Shown piece after piece: positions 48,801 through 60,100 of a stretch of 64,000 nucleotides of DNA; position 1 is the first letter of the stretch, and each line of letters opens with the position of its first letter. Where the stretch lies: contig JAEMWC010000363.1 in assembly GCA_016490735.1 (NCBI GenBank), positions 43,501 through 107,500 on the forward strand, in the 5' to 3' direction. Source of the DNA: Pachyseris speciosa (Eukaryota > Cnidaria > Anthozoa > Scleractinia > Pachyseridae). Both the position numbers and the translations under genes were made by a program. The notes below the pieces were generated by a model, which saw only the letters and a program-made list of their open reading frames with translations, did not search any database and had not been told where the DNA came from.

Positions 48801-50708
48801 CCTGGACAGCTTGCCAGCATTTTTTAAGTTCAGCAATTTGGAATAATCGCAAAAGAGTTACAAAAACGAGAAGTTATATTTTGAAATAATGTCTTCGTTG
48901 CCGTCGTCGTCGTCATTGCTTAAACTCCTTATTGTTAGCTTGATCCAATGTGCACTACTAAACTGAGGAGAAGGAAGACACTGCTTACATTCTATAATTA
49001 TTTTGCTTTGAAAAATTGTGGTTTTTAATTCCAGTGGAATAGTACACCTGTACAATAACGACCTGTTCCTGGACCCCTTTTATGACAACAACATCCTATT
49101 CACTTACATTCATCTTACTTCCTCAACAAAGTAAATGTATCTGCATGCGTTATAAACAGGGATTTAAGGAGGGGGCGTGCAATTTTCGGTTTTTCAGTTT
49201 TGGCCATTTTTTAGGCCATTTGTTTGGTTTTTGCACCAAAAAACTTCGGTTTTTCGGTTTTGGTGTCTGTTATGATTTGCAATTTTTCCTTTTTTTAATC
49301 AAAATTCATTTCAGTTTTTCAGTTTTGGGTAATTTTTTTGTGTGGTTTTTCAGTTTCTAATAGACCCCAATGCCCACCTCTTTAAGGGGCCATTTGGGAT
49401 GGTTCAGGTATGTTCAAATTTATTGTAACTGTGAGTTTTGTAAATCTGTATATTAATACATGTATGTATGTGCCATATAACTGTCTTTTGCAGAGTCTGG
49501 TACATTTTACCCTGAAAAGGGTACTCATTTGAAAGGAAATGTGCTTTTCAATTTTTTTCTTCTTTTTTGTTTGCCTACAGTACCTTTCCTTTGGATCTTT
49601 GTTCCAAATCATTCCACAAAACCAGAGCATTGCAGTTCCACAGCCACAAGCCAGCATGATCAACCTGATGAGAGTGGTTGGAGCCTGGAAAGAAGCCACA
49701 CCCACTAAAGAAAGAACTCGCCAAAAAGCTAAACCATGGATGGAGCCTGAAAACTGCAGCAGAGCACTGATACCAGTGAAGATTGGTGATAGGATGGTTA
49801 TTACAAATGCTTCATAACCAGATATTTCCAGTTCGTTTAGTGGATAAAACCAAATCATTGGAGCAATGCCATGAATGAGTGACCACCAGGTGTACCCTTG
49901 AACAGTTGAAGAAAAACAACTTCAGAATAAAAATTCACACCAGTTCTTCAAAATATATGGTGAGATATTTTTTGCTGAGTAGAACCAATGAAAATTTTTC
50001 ATTGTATTAAACTTTCTAGTTTTAATTCAGCATATGCAAGACCTTGGTTATTAGTCTTGTGAATGGAAAGTATGAAGGTGATGATAATTTTGAGGGAGAT
50101 ATTACAGGAATACAATGGAAGTAAAATTTCTGTGGACTCATAATTCAACTTCAGTGTTCCAAAGAGAGATCAGCTTTGTTTTGAAGGCGACATGGAAGGT
50201 AAACAAAAACTGAAAAATCCAACTTGAACTCAGACTTTTATGTTACGATAACAAAAAAAAAGATGTCACAAAATTTTCAGCATGGCTAAGGTTAACCTTT
50301 TGTAAAAAAAGCTATCAAAGAAAACACTTTGACCTCCAAAATTTGAGGATGATCATATGATTAGTGTCTGAGTTACTCCCATTAGCTAGGATCCATTTTA
50401 AGGAAAATTCTAGAATAATTTCACTCCAGGCAATTAGCGAAGACAAAGTTCTGACCTAGAATTGTCTCTGCGCACAATTCCCTGATGTTGTAACTGAACT
50501 CGATCACTTCTTCTGCAATTTCAGCGGTTTCCTCGTCAATGAATTCATCTTCCGAAGCTTCTGGAATAACAGTTTCATATTCCTCCACCTCTTCCCAAGG
50601 ATCTGTCGCTCCTTCTACCAGACTCTGTGCCCTGTGACGAAGTTCTCTTCGCCGTCTTCGAAGGCTTCTCGGAGACGAAGTTTTTTGAGCAATAACTTCA
50701 TCCGCCAT
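36813..50708 (-). CDS. CWH43: CWH43 / PGAP2-interacting protein homolog, 811 aa, 14 exons
   Basis: Exons (minus, 5' to 3'): 50708-50456, 49896-49584, 48287-47919, 47547-47192, 46826-46620, 46499-46420, 45016-44911, 44388-44253, 43261-43197, 42340-42256, 41364-41308, 41221-41134, 40073-39856, 36915-36813; total 2,436 bases, every phase joins. The second ATG (50708, AACATGGCG) is chosen over 50723 for context. The family remodels GPI-anchor lipids: yeast Cwh43p swaps in ceramide. The N-terminal half (from [17 protein letters not shown] to [12 protein letters not shown]) is a polytopic PGAP2-like region. The C-terminal half is an endonuclease/exonuclease/phosphatase-type domain: [87 protein letters not shown] and [11 protein letters not shown] at the end. 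An acidic, Arg-rich leader of about 80 residues precedes the first span. Confidence 0.95.
38001..38401. repeat. 401-bp foldback element
   Basis: AATACCGTCGATTTACCCGT pairs with ACGGGTAGATGCAATCGACGGTATT (in blocks). GCCCAAAACATGTTT pairs with AAACATGTTTTGGGC style sequence, and GCCCAAATGTGAAG with CTTCACATTTGGGC. It lies in the last intron of CWH43. Confidence 0.85.
38547..38662. repeat. 116-bp foldback
   Basis: AACAATTATTCT...GCTGGATATGAA pairs with TTCATATCCAGC...AGAATAATTGTT. The central loop CTCGGTGCTATGCGCCTCG lies between TAACCAA and TTGGTTA. Confidence 0.85.
38698..38820. repeat. 123-bp near-perfect palindrome
   Basis: GGTTCAAACGTCGAACTTC pairs with GAAGTTCGACGTTTGAACC, and GTGCCGAATCTAATGCAAAT with ATTTGCATTAGATTCGGCAC; the loop is about 15 bases. 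Confidence 0.9.
39356..39797. mobile_element. MITE family A, two tandem copies
   Basis: The copies span about 39356-39519 and 39524-39797. Each ends in ACACTCAATTGAAAA and carries GATTGGCTAGCAAAACTCGC-like and TGGTTTTGGTTT blocks seen in the other family A copies. They lie in the last CWH43 intron. Confidence 0.75.
40167..40363. mobile_element. 197-bp MITE with TTAGTAT ends
   Basis: TTAGTATATACCACACAAG pairs with CTTGTGTGGTAGATACTAA. Inside, CTCGGAGGTGAATAGTACTT pairs with AAGCACTATTCACTT and a second CACCTCCGAG. It lies just upstream of CWH43 exon 13 on the intron side. Confidence 0.75.
40696..40874. repeat. 179-bp foldback
   Basis: AATACACCATTTTGCTAAT pairs with its complement at the right end. 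AGTTCCTGGTGAATTGTGGG pairs with CCCACAATTCACCAGGAACT, and GTGGGGGCAAA with TTTGCCCCCAC. Confidence 0.9.
41506..41954 (-). mobile_element. MITE family B, copy 3, 6-bp target duplication AATCTA
   Basis: The ends are CAGGGGCACCTAACGA and TCGTTGGGTGCTCCTG. AATCTA stands on both sides (41500-41505, 41955-41960). It is in the same orientation as copy 2, inside a CWH43 intron. Confidence 0.9.
42524..42866. mobile_element. MITE family C, copy 1 (AGCTTAAGCAATGA ends)
   Basis: GAGAGCTTAAGCAATGATGA at the left and TTGTTGCTTAAGCTCTCT at the right are inverted repeats. The interior shares CCTGGA, AACGCACGTGCA and AAATTTGGTCAT blocks with copies at 48564 and 60708. Confidence 0.8.
43453..44060. repeat. 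~600-bp GAT/GAC trinucleotide microsatellite
   Basis: Nearly uninterrupted GATGAC/GATGGT triplets run between CWH43 exons 9 and 8. All six frames stay open, giving spurious Met/Thr, Ser, His or Ile-rich frames. Confidence 0.97.
44713..44862. repeat. 150-bp foldback
   Basis: GTAGTTCAATTTTATCCTTG pairs with CAAGGATAAAATTGAACTAC, and GGTTCAATTTTTATTC with AATAAAAGCTGAACC. A second small palindrome, GTTTTATCAAG...CTTGATAAAAC, lies at 44614-44670. Confidence 0.85.
45192..45601. repeat. ~410-bp foldback
   Basis: GACTTTGGCACCAAACGTC near 45207 pairs with GACGTTTGGTGCCAAAGTC near 45569. ATGTGGCTTTGTTTGTCA pairs with TGACAAACAAAGCCACGT, and TGTGGTCACATTCC with GGAATGTGACCAC. Confidence 0.85.
45620..46104. 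mobile_element. 485-bp TA-flanked element with CAGT termini
   Basis: The ends CAGTAAAAACCCGCATACAA and TTGTATGCGGATTTTTACTG are inverted repeats (one base gap) with TA on both sides. GATATATAAGAAC and TATATATAAGAACAC units recur inside. It directly abuts the preceding foldback. Confidence 0.85.
48564..48931. mobile_element. MITE family C, copy 2
   Basis: AGGGAGCTTAAGCAATGAGG and GTCATTGCTTAAACTCCTT are the ends, with ATT on each side as a possible 3-bp target duplication. The interior holds AACGACAACAACGAGAATG and GCACGTGCGTTTTACATTTT. Confidence 0.8.
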
Positions 50709-51112
50709 GTTGGATGGCCGCAAAAAGCCTGGATCAAATTTTTGAGCCCGCGCGATTCATGTTGTAGCGGTAGCTTACGGGTTGCTAAGGATTATGGGGG
50801 CTATCTTGGCGCGATTGCAGTTCAAACCAGTTCGTAGCGCTTCGTAGGTATTTTTCTCTTGTAATATTCCGAAAATACTCCTGGTCGATTATAAAAGGAG
50901 CATGTATCAGGCACACTGATATTCAGGGAAAAGGCTGCCGAGAGAAAGCGTTTGTTGTGATGTATCGCAAAGCAGATATCTTCGTTTAAAGTACATCTAC
51001 TTATCACACGTGTGGACTGTGCTGCTGTCAGTTTCGTTTTCTTCAATATTCCGCTTCGATCGATCGACGACCTTCATAGTTTAAGCCCAGATTGTGAGGA
51101 TTGGCTTTCAAG
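50709..51112. promoter_or_regulatory. Divergent promoter region of CWH43 and NUP98
   Basis: Only 404 bases separate the two start codons, which point apart. TTGGCGCG at 50809-50816 matches an E2F-type site. On the minus strand the CWH43 start lies in CAACATGGCGGATG, resembling a YY1 site. No TATA box is seen near either start. The 5' UTRs must fit inside this interval unless upstream exons exist. Confidence 0.6.
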
Positions 51113-54100
51113 ATGTTTGGATCTACGTCGAATACACCCTTTGGAACTGGCACTGCGTTTGGAACAGGAACAGGTATGATTGAAGCGATGTAGCAACAGG
51201 CCGGGATAGTAACATTTGTGATCGATTACCATCCATTTTAGTAATAATTCTTCTGTGATTGTGAGGTAAACAAATAAGCGTGATTGTTAGGTGTTCAATG
51301 ATTTACATGCTAGGTACAATGTATAAGCTCATCTTAATAAGGAAAAACCTTGTTTGCGTTTTGACTTTCGATTCGCTTTTGGTCTAATTTCCAACTACTG
51401 TATAATACTCTGAAACACAATGTGGCTTTTCTTTGATTCCGTCTAATCCTTATTTAACGTCGCTTTAACCTCGCGATCATTTAGTCAACTTCCTTGAGTG
51501 TTTTTTGTCCAAAGCAGCAATAACGTTGTTAACCAGTTTCTTTGGTGTGAGTTCTTTCCACATGCTGATAATGTTTGTTTAATTATATATAATCACACAG
51601 TAAAGCAGTCTGTTGTCTTTTATTCATTTTCCATGGCCTGGATGGTTTCTCATACATGTAGTACATGTACAGTGTATACTGACTAATCGACACTTAAGAT
51701 TTAGAGAGTGATTACTTGAAAAGATTCCTAGAAAATGAAACATTTCTTAAAGTGCATTTTGTTGTTCTATTTAGCTTGAGACATTTTAAGAATTCACCAC
51801 ATTTCCTAACACCAATGCTTTTGTGGAATGATCAGAATATCAATAACACTGCAGTGCTGTGTGGACATTTCATGTACAGATGTATTTCTTTTGATAAGAG
51901 CACAAGTTAAAATGCTAATCTTTTCACAGCTTTTGGAAGTCAGACCACAGGGACACAGTTTGGTACAGGTTCAGGTTGGTTGTGAACATTGTGGAATTCA
52001 TGCAGTCACCTTTTTACAGGCATGATAGGTTGCTCATGACACCCACTCATTCACTTGATCATTTCAAGTAACTGCTTATTGACTTGGATGAGTGGGTTAG
52101 TTTCTAAAGAAACTGTGTCCTGCATTGGTAGGAATTGAAAGCTAAGTTTAGCTATTGTATAAGGTAACTTGGCCACTGTAATGGGATTCAGCTGCTGACA
52201 TTTTGAGCATTTGCCTTCATCCAAACTTTGCTCTGACAAATATTGAAAGTGCCAATGCTTGAAACTTCAAATGTTGTGACTCTTTACAATAGCCAACAGG
52301 GCTTTCCTTTTCAGCTGGCAACTGGCAAATTTTTGCCTCCTGTGAACAGCTCAGTTACCGGTAATTGCACGATAAAGAATCCTTGCTGTCAATAATTTTC
52401 ACCTTTGGCACTCCATTGGGAACTAACGCACCCACTTATCTCTGCCTGCTTTGCTCAAGTCGACTGAAACTTCATTTGAAAAGGAAACCCTGAGCCAATT
52501 ACCTTAAGATATTCAGTTCAGTTAGCAAGATCTAAAGTTCATGCTTACTAACTTCACTCAAACACACATTATAATGTTATAATGTTCTAGATGTTGTCAT
52601 ACATAACATTCACTTATTCATTCCTTTGATAAAATTTGTGACCTCTCACGCGAAAACGTACACTAACGGCTATCCGTTCCAACGGCGTTTGCCGTGCACT
52701 TGCCATTCACCAGCCGTTGAATAAAATTTGTACCCGTTTGCACGGCTTGTGTTATCCGGTGTAAAAACATTGCAGCCATTCGCACGGCTTGTCTTATCCG
52801 TTCAAAAAAAATTGCAGCCGTGCGCATGGTTGTGTTGTCCGTTCAAAAAAAAAAAAAAGCTTCAGCCTGTTATTAAACCGTTCAGAAAGTAATAATTATT
52901 TATAGTTCGACCATTTGCACGGCTAGGGTTATCTGTTCAGAAAAATTCTCACCCGCTGTTCATCAGTTCAGAAAAGACAGTTGCATAAACAAGTCCGGTT
53001 ACCCGTTAAAATATACTCTTCGAATTTTCGTGCTTACTGTTTGTTTTTTCCTTCGTGACTTCAGAAAAATAAAGCGATGCAATCTTTCAGAACGCTAACA
53101 AACGTGTATGTTTACTAAACACAAACTTCAGACAAAGTCCTTTGCAAGGTGGCTATTCTTGAAGTTGTTTATTACTTAAGATACTCTTCGAATTTTCGCG
53201 ATAACTGTTTGTTTTTTCCCTTTGTGATTTCAGAAAAATGACGGAAACAATCTTTTAGAACGCTAGCGAACATGCATTCGCGATCGTCTAACATCATGTT
53301 TGCTAAACACAACGTTCGATGGCTTAATGGAAACATCAGACAAAATGAGTCTGCGAATTATTGCTGCTGAAAATAATTTCGAATTGTGCGGTTGTCATTG
53401 TGCAATTTTCCCCCGCTGTTCATCAGTTCAGAAAAGGCACTCACTCATATAAACATTAGTTCGGGTACCCGTTCAAAGCAAATAATAGATTATACAACCT
53501 TTTCGAACGGCTATGAATCCAGCCGCACATTACCAAAGTCTCGTCAAACGAAGATGATATCCGATAAAAGCATGTCAATCGCTATTGTGAGGTCGAATTT
53601 CACCGCATAATTATTGCACTCGGCTTCCCAAGTCTACCAAGAATCTACAATTGAAGAGGCTAGTGGAAAACCCTCCTAAGTGACTATTTAGGTCAAAAAA
53701 ATTTTTTCGTCAAAAGTGCCCGATTTTTTGCATATGACCTTCAATTTACTTATTTATTTAAATTTATATTTTACTTATTTAAATTGGCAAAAAAACAGCA
53801 AGGCATTGTTAAGTAAGTAAATTGAAGGCCATATGCAAAAAATCAGGCACTTTCGACGAAAAATTTTGACCTAAATAGTCACTTAGGAGGGTTTTCCACT
53901 AGCCTCTTCAATTGCTAAAATCATTTGATTTGACCTGTTAGTCGATTATGCTTTTCAACGGTGCTACAACCAAAATAGAACAGAACGCGCTTGCATCCTT
54001 TGCATCAAATATTCTTCTACAGAACCGAAAATCCCAAATTACTGTCTGCTCTGTTTTGTTTTGTCTGTCAACAGGTTGTAAACGACTTCTCCTCACAGCG

Positions 54101-57100
54101 TGCATTGTCTGATTAGCCAATCAAACTTAACAGTTGTCTGTCCAACGGGAAAAATTACTTTCACAAATCTTGCGACTTCGTCGCTCGCTCAGCCGCTTCA
54201 CGGCCTGGACAGCTCGCTCCTCTTCGCTTTTGTGTTGTGAGACTCGAGAGGTCGATTTGTGGCAAGTCTACGGGAAATTCTGAAGGCAATACAAAGAGAA
54301 AAGGATGCAGAAAGGGACTGCTACTGCTCGCAGTCTATTGGCGTCACGAAGATCATAATTCTAAATTCTCGGCGCAAACATATTGAAGAGATCAAAGTGT
54401 GGTTCGATAAGACCTTTCTATATTTGATTCGAACTGAGCGCGTTGCGTTACCATTTGCAAATATCAAACACTGCATTGTGTATGCAAATTAGCTTATTGC
54501 GAATGTTATGCGGTAAGTATGAACACAAAGAGATGGTTTTGTCGTCCTAATATAAAGGTAGTTCCCTGTACCTTTGTTACTGGTAGACATTAACGAGAAA
54601 TATGTGTAGTGATGTTTCATTTTCGAGCTTTAAAACGTTCTGAATTTTAAAACATCGACTCAATGTTTTTTGTAGCTTCGTGTAAAAGCAGTCTGATTGT
54701 CGATTCAAAATAATTATTATTGTCTTTGCCCATTCAACCGTTCTCAGTGATCCATTTGAAAAATAATTATTTTACAGTACCGCTCAAATGTAAGTTACCA
54801 CCTCTCGTCTCGTTTCTCGTGAGACGAGTCTCGTTTCTCGCGAGACAGTTCTCGTTTCCTGCGAGGCGAGTCTTGTTTCTCGCAAGCAGGTTCTCGTTTC
54901 TCTCGAGAATCACTGAAGCATTCAGTATTGAATATATTACTCGTAAGAAGCCGGTTCCCACGTAAAGGTCGCTACCAAAGTGATGGAACCGACCGATGAG
55001 ACGATAAAAAAAGACACTTCACGGCAATTGTTGGCGAGCTTGAAAATTATTTCGATATCTCTGGTTCTATTTGGCACAATTGGATGATTCAAACGCTGAA
55101 ATAGTCCAAATTTACAGAAAGTGTTTAATCGAAGTTTTTACGATGCGCCGTTAACCCATTGACTACCGCAGGTTTTTACATTTTCGGAGTGATTTTCCAC
55201 CTATAAACGATGAATAGCAATTCGTGACTCTTTATTTGAACTACCAGGGAAAAGTGGTGCTGTCCTAAGCCACTGGAGGCTCAAGGTTTCTGAAAACGAC
55301 ATTTTGACGTAGCTATTTTTTATCCGTGAGGCGACAGCAATGGCCCAAGTTCGGTTTGCTTGCGATTTCTGCTAAATTTACAGCCATTTTTCATCTTTAG
55401 CGGCTGCCTGATGAGCATCATTAAGCGTGACGGTAGCTAAGAGTCCACTTTCTCAAAGAATCGAGCAAGGTGATGTACTTTGTTGTTGAATTTGGCTTGT
55501 TACTCGACGAACTGGGAATTTGGCCGGTCGAACACTTAGTACCTTTGGGACTCGACTATTGATGAATTTCTCGACCTACCGCCACATATTTTGGAATTTC
55601 TGTGTACTGAAGATGACCAGGAGCAGGAAATTTTGGCGGTAGGTCGGAGTGGCTGTAGACTTAGTTTATATGTGAAAGAATTGGGGGAAGGAACGGGCGC
55701 TGTCAAAAATTCTCGTTAGTTCCCAGCATGCAATGCGCTGAAGATGTGGAAAATGTCGGGAAGGCCCGAATGCACTGGAACAAAAGGCTGTATCTACGCT
55801 CGGGAGAAGAATATGAACAAAAAAAGTCATTTCTAAGCTAGAAAAAGGACTGAATTTCGTTATGATGGTTGAGTTTTGGTTTTTCGACGATGATTTCCCT
55901 AAAAAAACATGAAGGCAAAAAGGGGCATTTTTGTTGTTTCTCTTTGACGTTAAAAACGGCCAGTTTCGTTCTTGTCCAAACTCAAAAGGCCATATTTGGT
56001 AAAAATCGCTACGTTTCTTGCATTTATTGGATATCCAAATTTAAAGGGCATTCCATTTCGTGCTCACAACTAACAGTTAAGGCAATATTCGTGCGATTGA
56101 GAGAGTTGCAATGTTTTGAAGCATGGGAGTTTTTTACGGCCGGTTTTGGCCGGCACGGGTGCCAATGGGTTAACATTCATTTAATTTTTGACAGGGAAAA
56201 GTTTGCTCTCGGCTCGCACTGGCAAGACAGAAAGCTCTTTGAAATTTCATGGCATGCCGGCGAGCTTTGAAAAGTATTCGATATCTCTGGTTCTATTTTG
56301 CAGAATTGGATGATTCAAACGCTGAAATAGTCCAAATTTACAGAAAAAGTGTTTTATCGAAGTTCTTGCGATGCGCTGTTAAAATTCATTTAATTTTTGA
56401 CAGGGAAAAGTTTGCCCTCTGCACGCGCTGGCGAGACAATCGAGATTTCACGGCAAGCCGGCGAGCTTTTACCCTGGGTGCCAGAGGTTATTTTTTTTGT
56501 TTGAAGGAGGGAATTTACGCGGCGAAGCCGTAGCAACAAGGCGCGAAGCGCGGAGAGGATAAAAAATAACCTCTGGTCGCACGAATGCTGAACCTCATTT
56601 CTGTGCAGTTTCGTGTATCAGATATCCAACCAAACCGGTTTTCATCGGTGTCTGGTTGTTATCAGGATCATTTTTGACATTTCTGACATTAGATCGTTAT
56701 GAACAATCAGCGCGTGTTGCAGCGAACCGTGAAAAACTTATCGGTATGCTGGAAAATGTTGAGGAAGGTTATTACGCCGGTTAAAATTGTCCGTTCATTC
56801 GTGGACGATTTTTGCAGGGTTTGTAACACAAGTTAGATAGCTTATAACTACGGGAAATTAAATTCATTCCATGGCAAAAATGCGAAGAAGCTAAACGTGT
56901 CAAACCGTTGTGGCGCGATTATCCGATGTTTTGGGATTTCCTGTTTGGAACTTTGTAAACAAGATGATGCCTCTTCTCGGTTCTGCACGAAATGCATACG
57001 AGAGTTGGAAAAAGTTAGAAAACTTAAATGGAGTCTTGGAAAATTTCAGAAATCAAGCACACCCTTGCTTTGTAGGAATTTTCGCCACCTTTCCTCCTGA

Positions 57101-60100
57101 ATAATAAGCTCTGGACTTGTCGATATTATATTATGCTTTAACACATTTACGTCGTCAACCAGAACGCTATAATAACCAAGAGAGTAGGCTGCAATACCGC
57201 TATCGGCAAGTTCTTGAATGTGTGAGTAAGTAAGGGCAGCTAGAGAGTGGGCAGATCACCAAAAGGACATGTAGATCATGTAGACCGGCGCAAATTGCTG
57301 GAACAATTTCAAAGATTAAGGATTTATCACAACTTGTCGGTAAAACAGCCAACGCATCCTTACGGCTTAGGAACGCCAACAACGCTTCTTTTTGCACTGG
57401 AAGTTTGGACTCTAATGAACAGCAGTTCGAAACGCAGAAAAGCGATCTTTGAGAGCAGCCGCCATAATTTTTATGAATATAGGGCACGATCCATTTGGTC
57501 AAAAATTCCAGAATTTTCGGTTCAGAGGTAAATGGAACGTTAATTTCCAGAAAGTTCATCTCGAAAATTTTGGTCAACCTCTCGAGGTTGTCCATTTTCC
57601 CGAAATATTGGAATTACCGGAAATTTTCTGTTCCATTTGGCATTTCATTTCGGCGAGACACTCGGCTCCCCCAGTTTGCTTTGCTGTCAGATGTCGAAGG
57701 CAAGATGGCGGAATCTGTGTTATGCCAATGGGACGAAACTGGTTCGCTGAAATGGAAAAAACCGTTCCATTTGACACCTGAGTATTTCGGAAATTCAAAC
57801 CGAAATTTTTGCCTAAATGGATCGCGTCCAATTTTCTGTCCAAACCGGTTTGTCAGCTGGGAAGCCACGCTTTTCCTAAACCAATCAGAGTTGTTGTTTA
57901 TTTGAAGAACCAATCAGCAGACTGGGACAAATTCTGTCCTAAGGAAATGAGTTTCTTGGCTCGTGCGACCAGAGGCCCATCTCTCGCGTTCTGTTTTGGC
58001 TTTTCAGGGATATTAATGTTTTTCAACGGGCCTCTGGAGCCAGGGTAGTGAGCTTTGAAAAGTATTCGATATCTCTGGTTCTATTTGGCAGAATTGGATG
58101 ATTCAAACGCTGAAATAGTCCAAATTTACAGAAAAAGTGTTTTATCGAAGTTCTTACGATGCGCCGTTAAAAGAGTCTTAAAATTCATTTAATTTTTGGA
58201 AGGGAAAAATTTGCTCTCGGCTTGCATTGGCAAGACAGAAAGCTCTTTGAAATTTCACGGCATGCCGGCGAGCTTTGAAAAGTATTCAATATCTCTGGTT
58301 CTATTTGGCACAATTGGATGATTTAAACGCTGAAATAGTCCAAATTTACAGAAAAAGTGTTTTGTCGAAGTTCTTACGATGTGCCGTTAACTTTCATTTA
58401 ATTATTGACAGGGAAAAGTTTGCCCTCTGCACGCGCTGGCGAGACAATCGAGAAAGCTCTTTGAAATTTCTAGGCAAGCCGGCGAGCTTTGAAAAGTATT
58501 CGATATCTCTGGTTCTATTTGGCACAATTGGATGATTCAAACGCTGAAATAGTCCAAATTTACAGAAAAAGTGTTTCATCGAAGTTCTTATGATGCGCCA
58601 TTAAAATTCATTTAATTTTTGACAGGGAAAAGTTTGCTCTCGGCTTGCAAACTCTTTGAAATTTCACGGCATGCCGGCGAGCTTTGTAAAGTATTCGATA
58701 TCTCTGGTTCTATTTGGCAGAATTGGATGATTCAAACACTAAAATGGTCCATATTTAGAGAAAGAGAGTTTTGTCAAAGTTCTTGAGATGCGCCGTATAC
58801 ATTCATTCAATTTTTGACAGGGTAAAGTTTGCTTGCGGCACGCGCCGAGGACACAAAAGATCTTTAGATTACATGTTCGAAGCGTGGCTTCACTTGTGAA
58901 TGCTAGAACCAAATACAAAGTCAATCGAGGCTTCATGTTCAAAAGCATTGCGGCTTCTCTTAGTGAATAAAAAGTTAACGTAGATTACGTGTTCGAAGCG
59001 TGGCTTCTCATGTGAATAGGTAAATCAAATAGAAAGTCAATCGAGGCTTCATGCTCAAAAGCCTTGCGGCTTCACTTTGTGAATAAACAGTTAACGTAGG
59101 TTATGTGTTCGAAGCGTGACTTCGCATGTGAATACTAGAACCAAATAGAAAGTCAATCGAGGCTTCGCGTTCAAAAGCCTTGCGGCTTCACTTTGTGAAT
59201 AAAAAGTTATCGCAGATTACGTGTTCGAAGCGTGGCTTCGCATGTGACTACGTGATCCAAATAATTATTAAATTAATTGAGGCTTCAACCTATACATGAG
59301 CGTGGCAGCGCCGATGTAGATATCCAGCGCGAAGTTTCATCTTTAACTCAGACACACAGAAAACAAATGCCGATCAAGTCGATCAATACATGTAAAACAA
59401 AAATTGTCCACTGAGCGCTAAAAAATATCGAACTCCAGTCGCACATCTCCGATGCTTATCTCAAGGAAAAAATCAACGATACGACACATGTCTGCTCAAT
59501 GATTTTCTCCACACACGACAATCCTTCCTGCGAGCAACCGTCAATACAGAAGCGGTACTTGCAGTGCACTCGCGAGAAACGAGAAATTTCTCGTGAGACA
59601 GTTCTCGTTTCCTGCGAGACGAGTCTCGTTTCTCGCGATACGAGTCTCGTTTCTGGCGATACGAGTCTCGTTTCTCGCGATACGAGTCTTGTTTCTCGCG
59701 AGACGGTGGTAACTTACATTTGAGCGGTACTGTATGTAGCTGTTCTCCGTTAAAGCCCTGGCTAAATGATCATTTTAGTCGCCTCTCTCGACTTTGCATT
59801 GAAATGGTTTGCCATGTTTGATTTCGATGATTACATTTTTCGCGTTGCGAACAAAATTGATCAATAGCTTAGCCACCCCAACCAACAAAGAGTGCAAAGC
59901 CGGTAAAAAGCAACCAAATGAACTACATAACATCGAAATCGGCGTTTGGTCAAACATTGTTTGTCCGTTTTAGCTACGCAACGACGTTTATGTTTGACAA
60001 ACACGATGTTGGATGAAAAATAATGATTGTTTGATCGTTTAGCCGTTCACTTGAGCTGTTGAAAATTTTTCTACAGCCATTCAGCCATTCACTTAAGCCG

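Larger units (their letters stand above)
54775..59732. mobile_element. 4.96-kb TA-flanked element with CAGT termini, nested in the 7.6-kb element
   Basis: The ends CAGTACCGCTCAAATGTAAG and CTTACATTTGAGCGGTACTG are perfect complements and continue through TTACCACC; TA borders both. Subterminal arrays of GAGACGAGTCTCGTTTCTCG lie at 54808-54910 and 59570-59705. The interior is tandem repeats and later insertions, with no transposase recognised. Confidence 0.88.

Noticed and set aside
54259..54492. Plus frame MASLREILKAIQ inside the 7.6-kb element
   Set aside because: The composition looks protein-like but no family could be named and no start or splice support exists; left as part of the element.
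57449..57905. Overlapping 110- and 136-codon plus-strand frames
   Set aside because: They sit within the ACCCTGG-ended transposon and are partly antisense to the helicase relic; no coding signature was seen.
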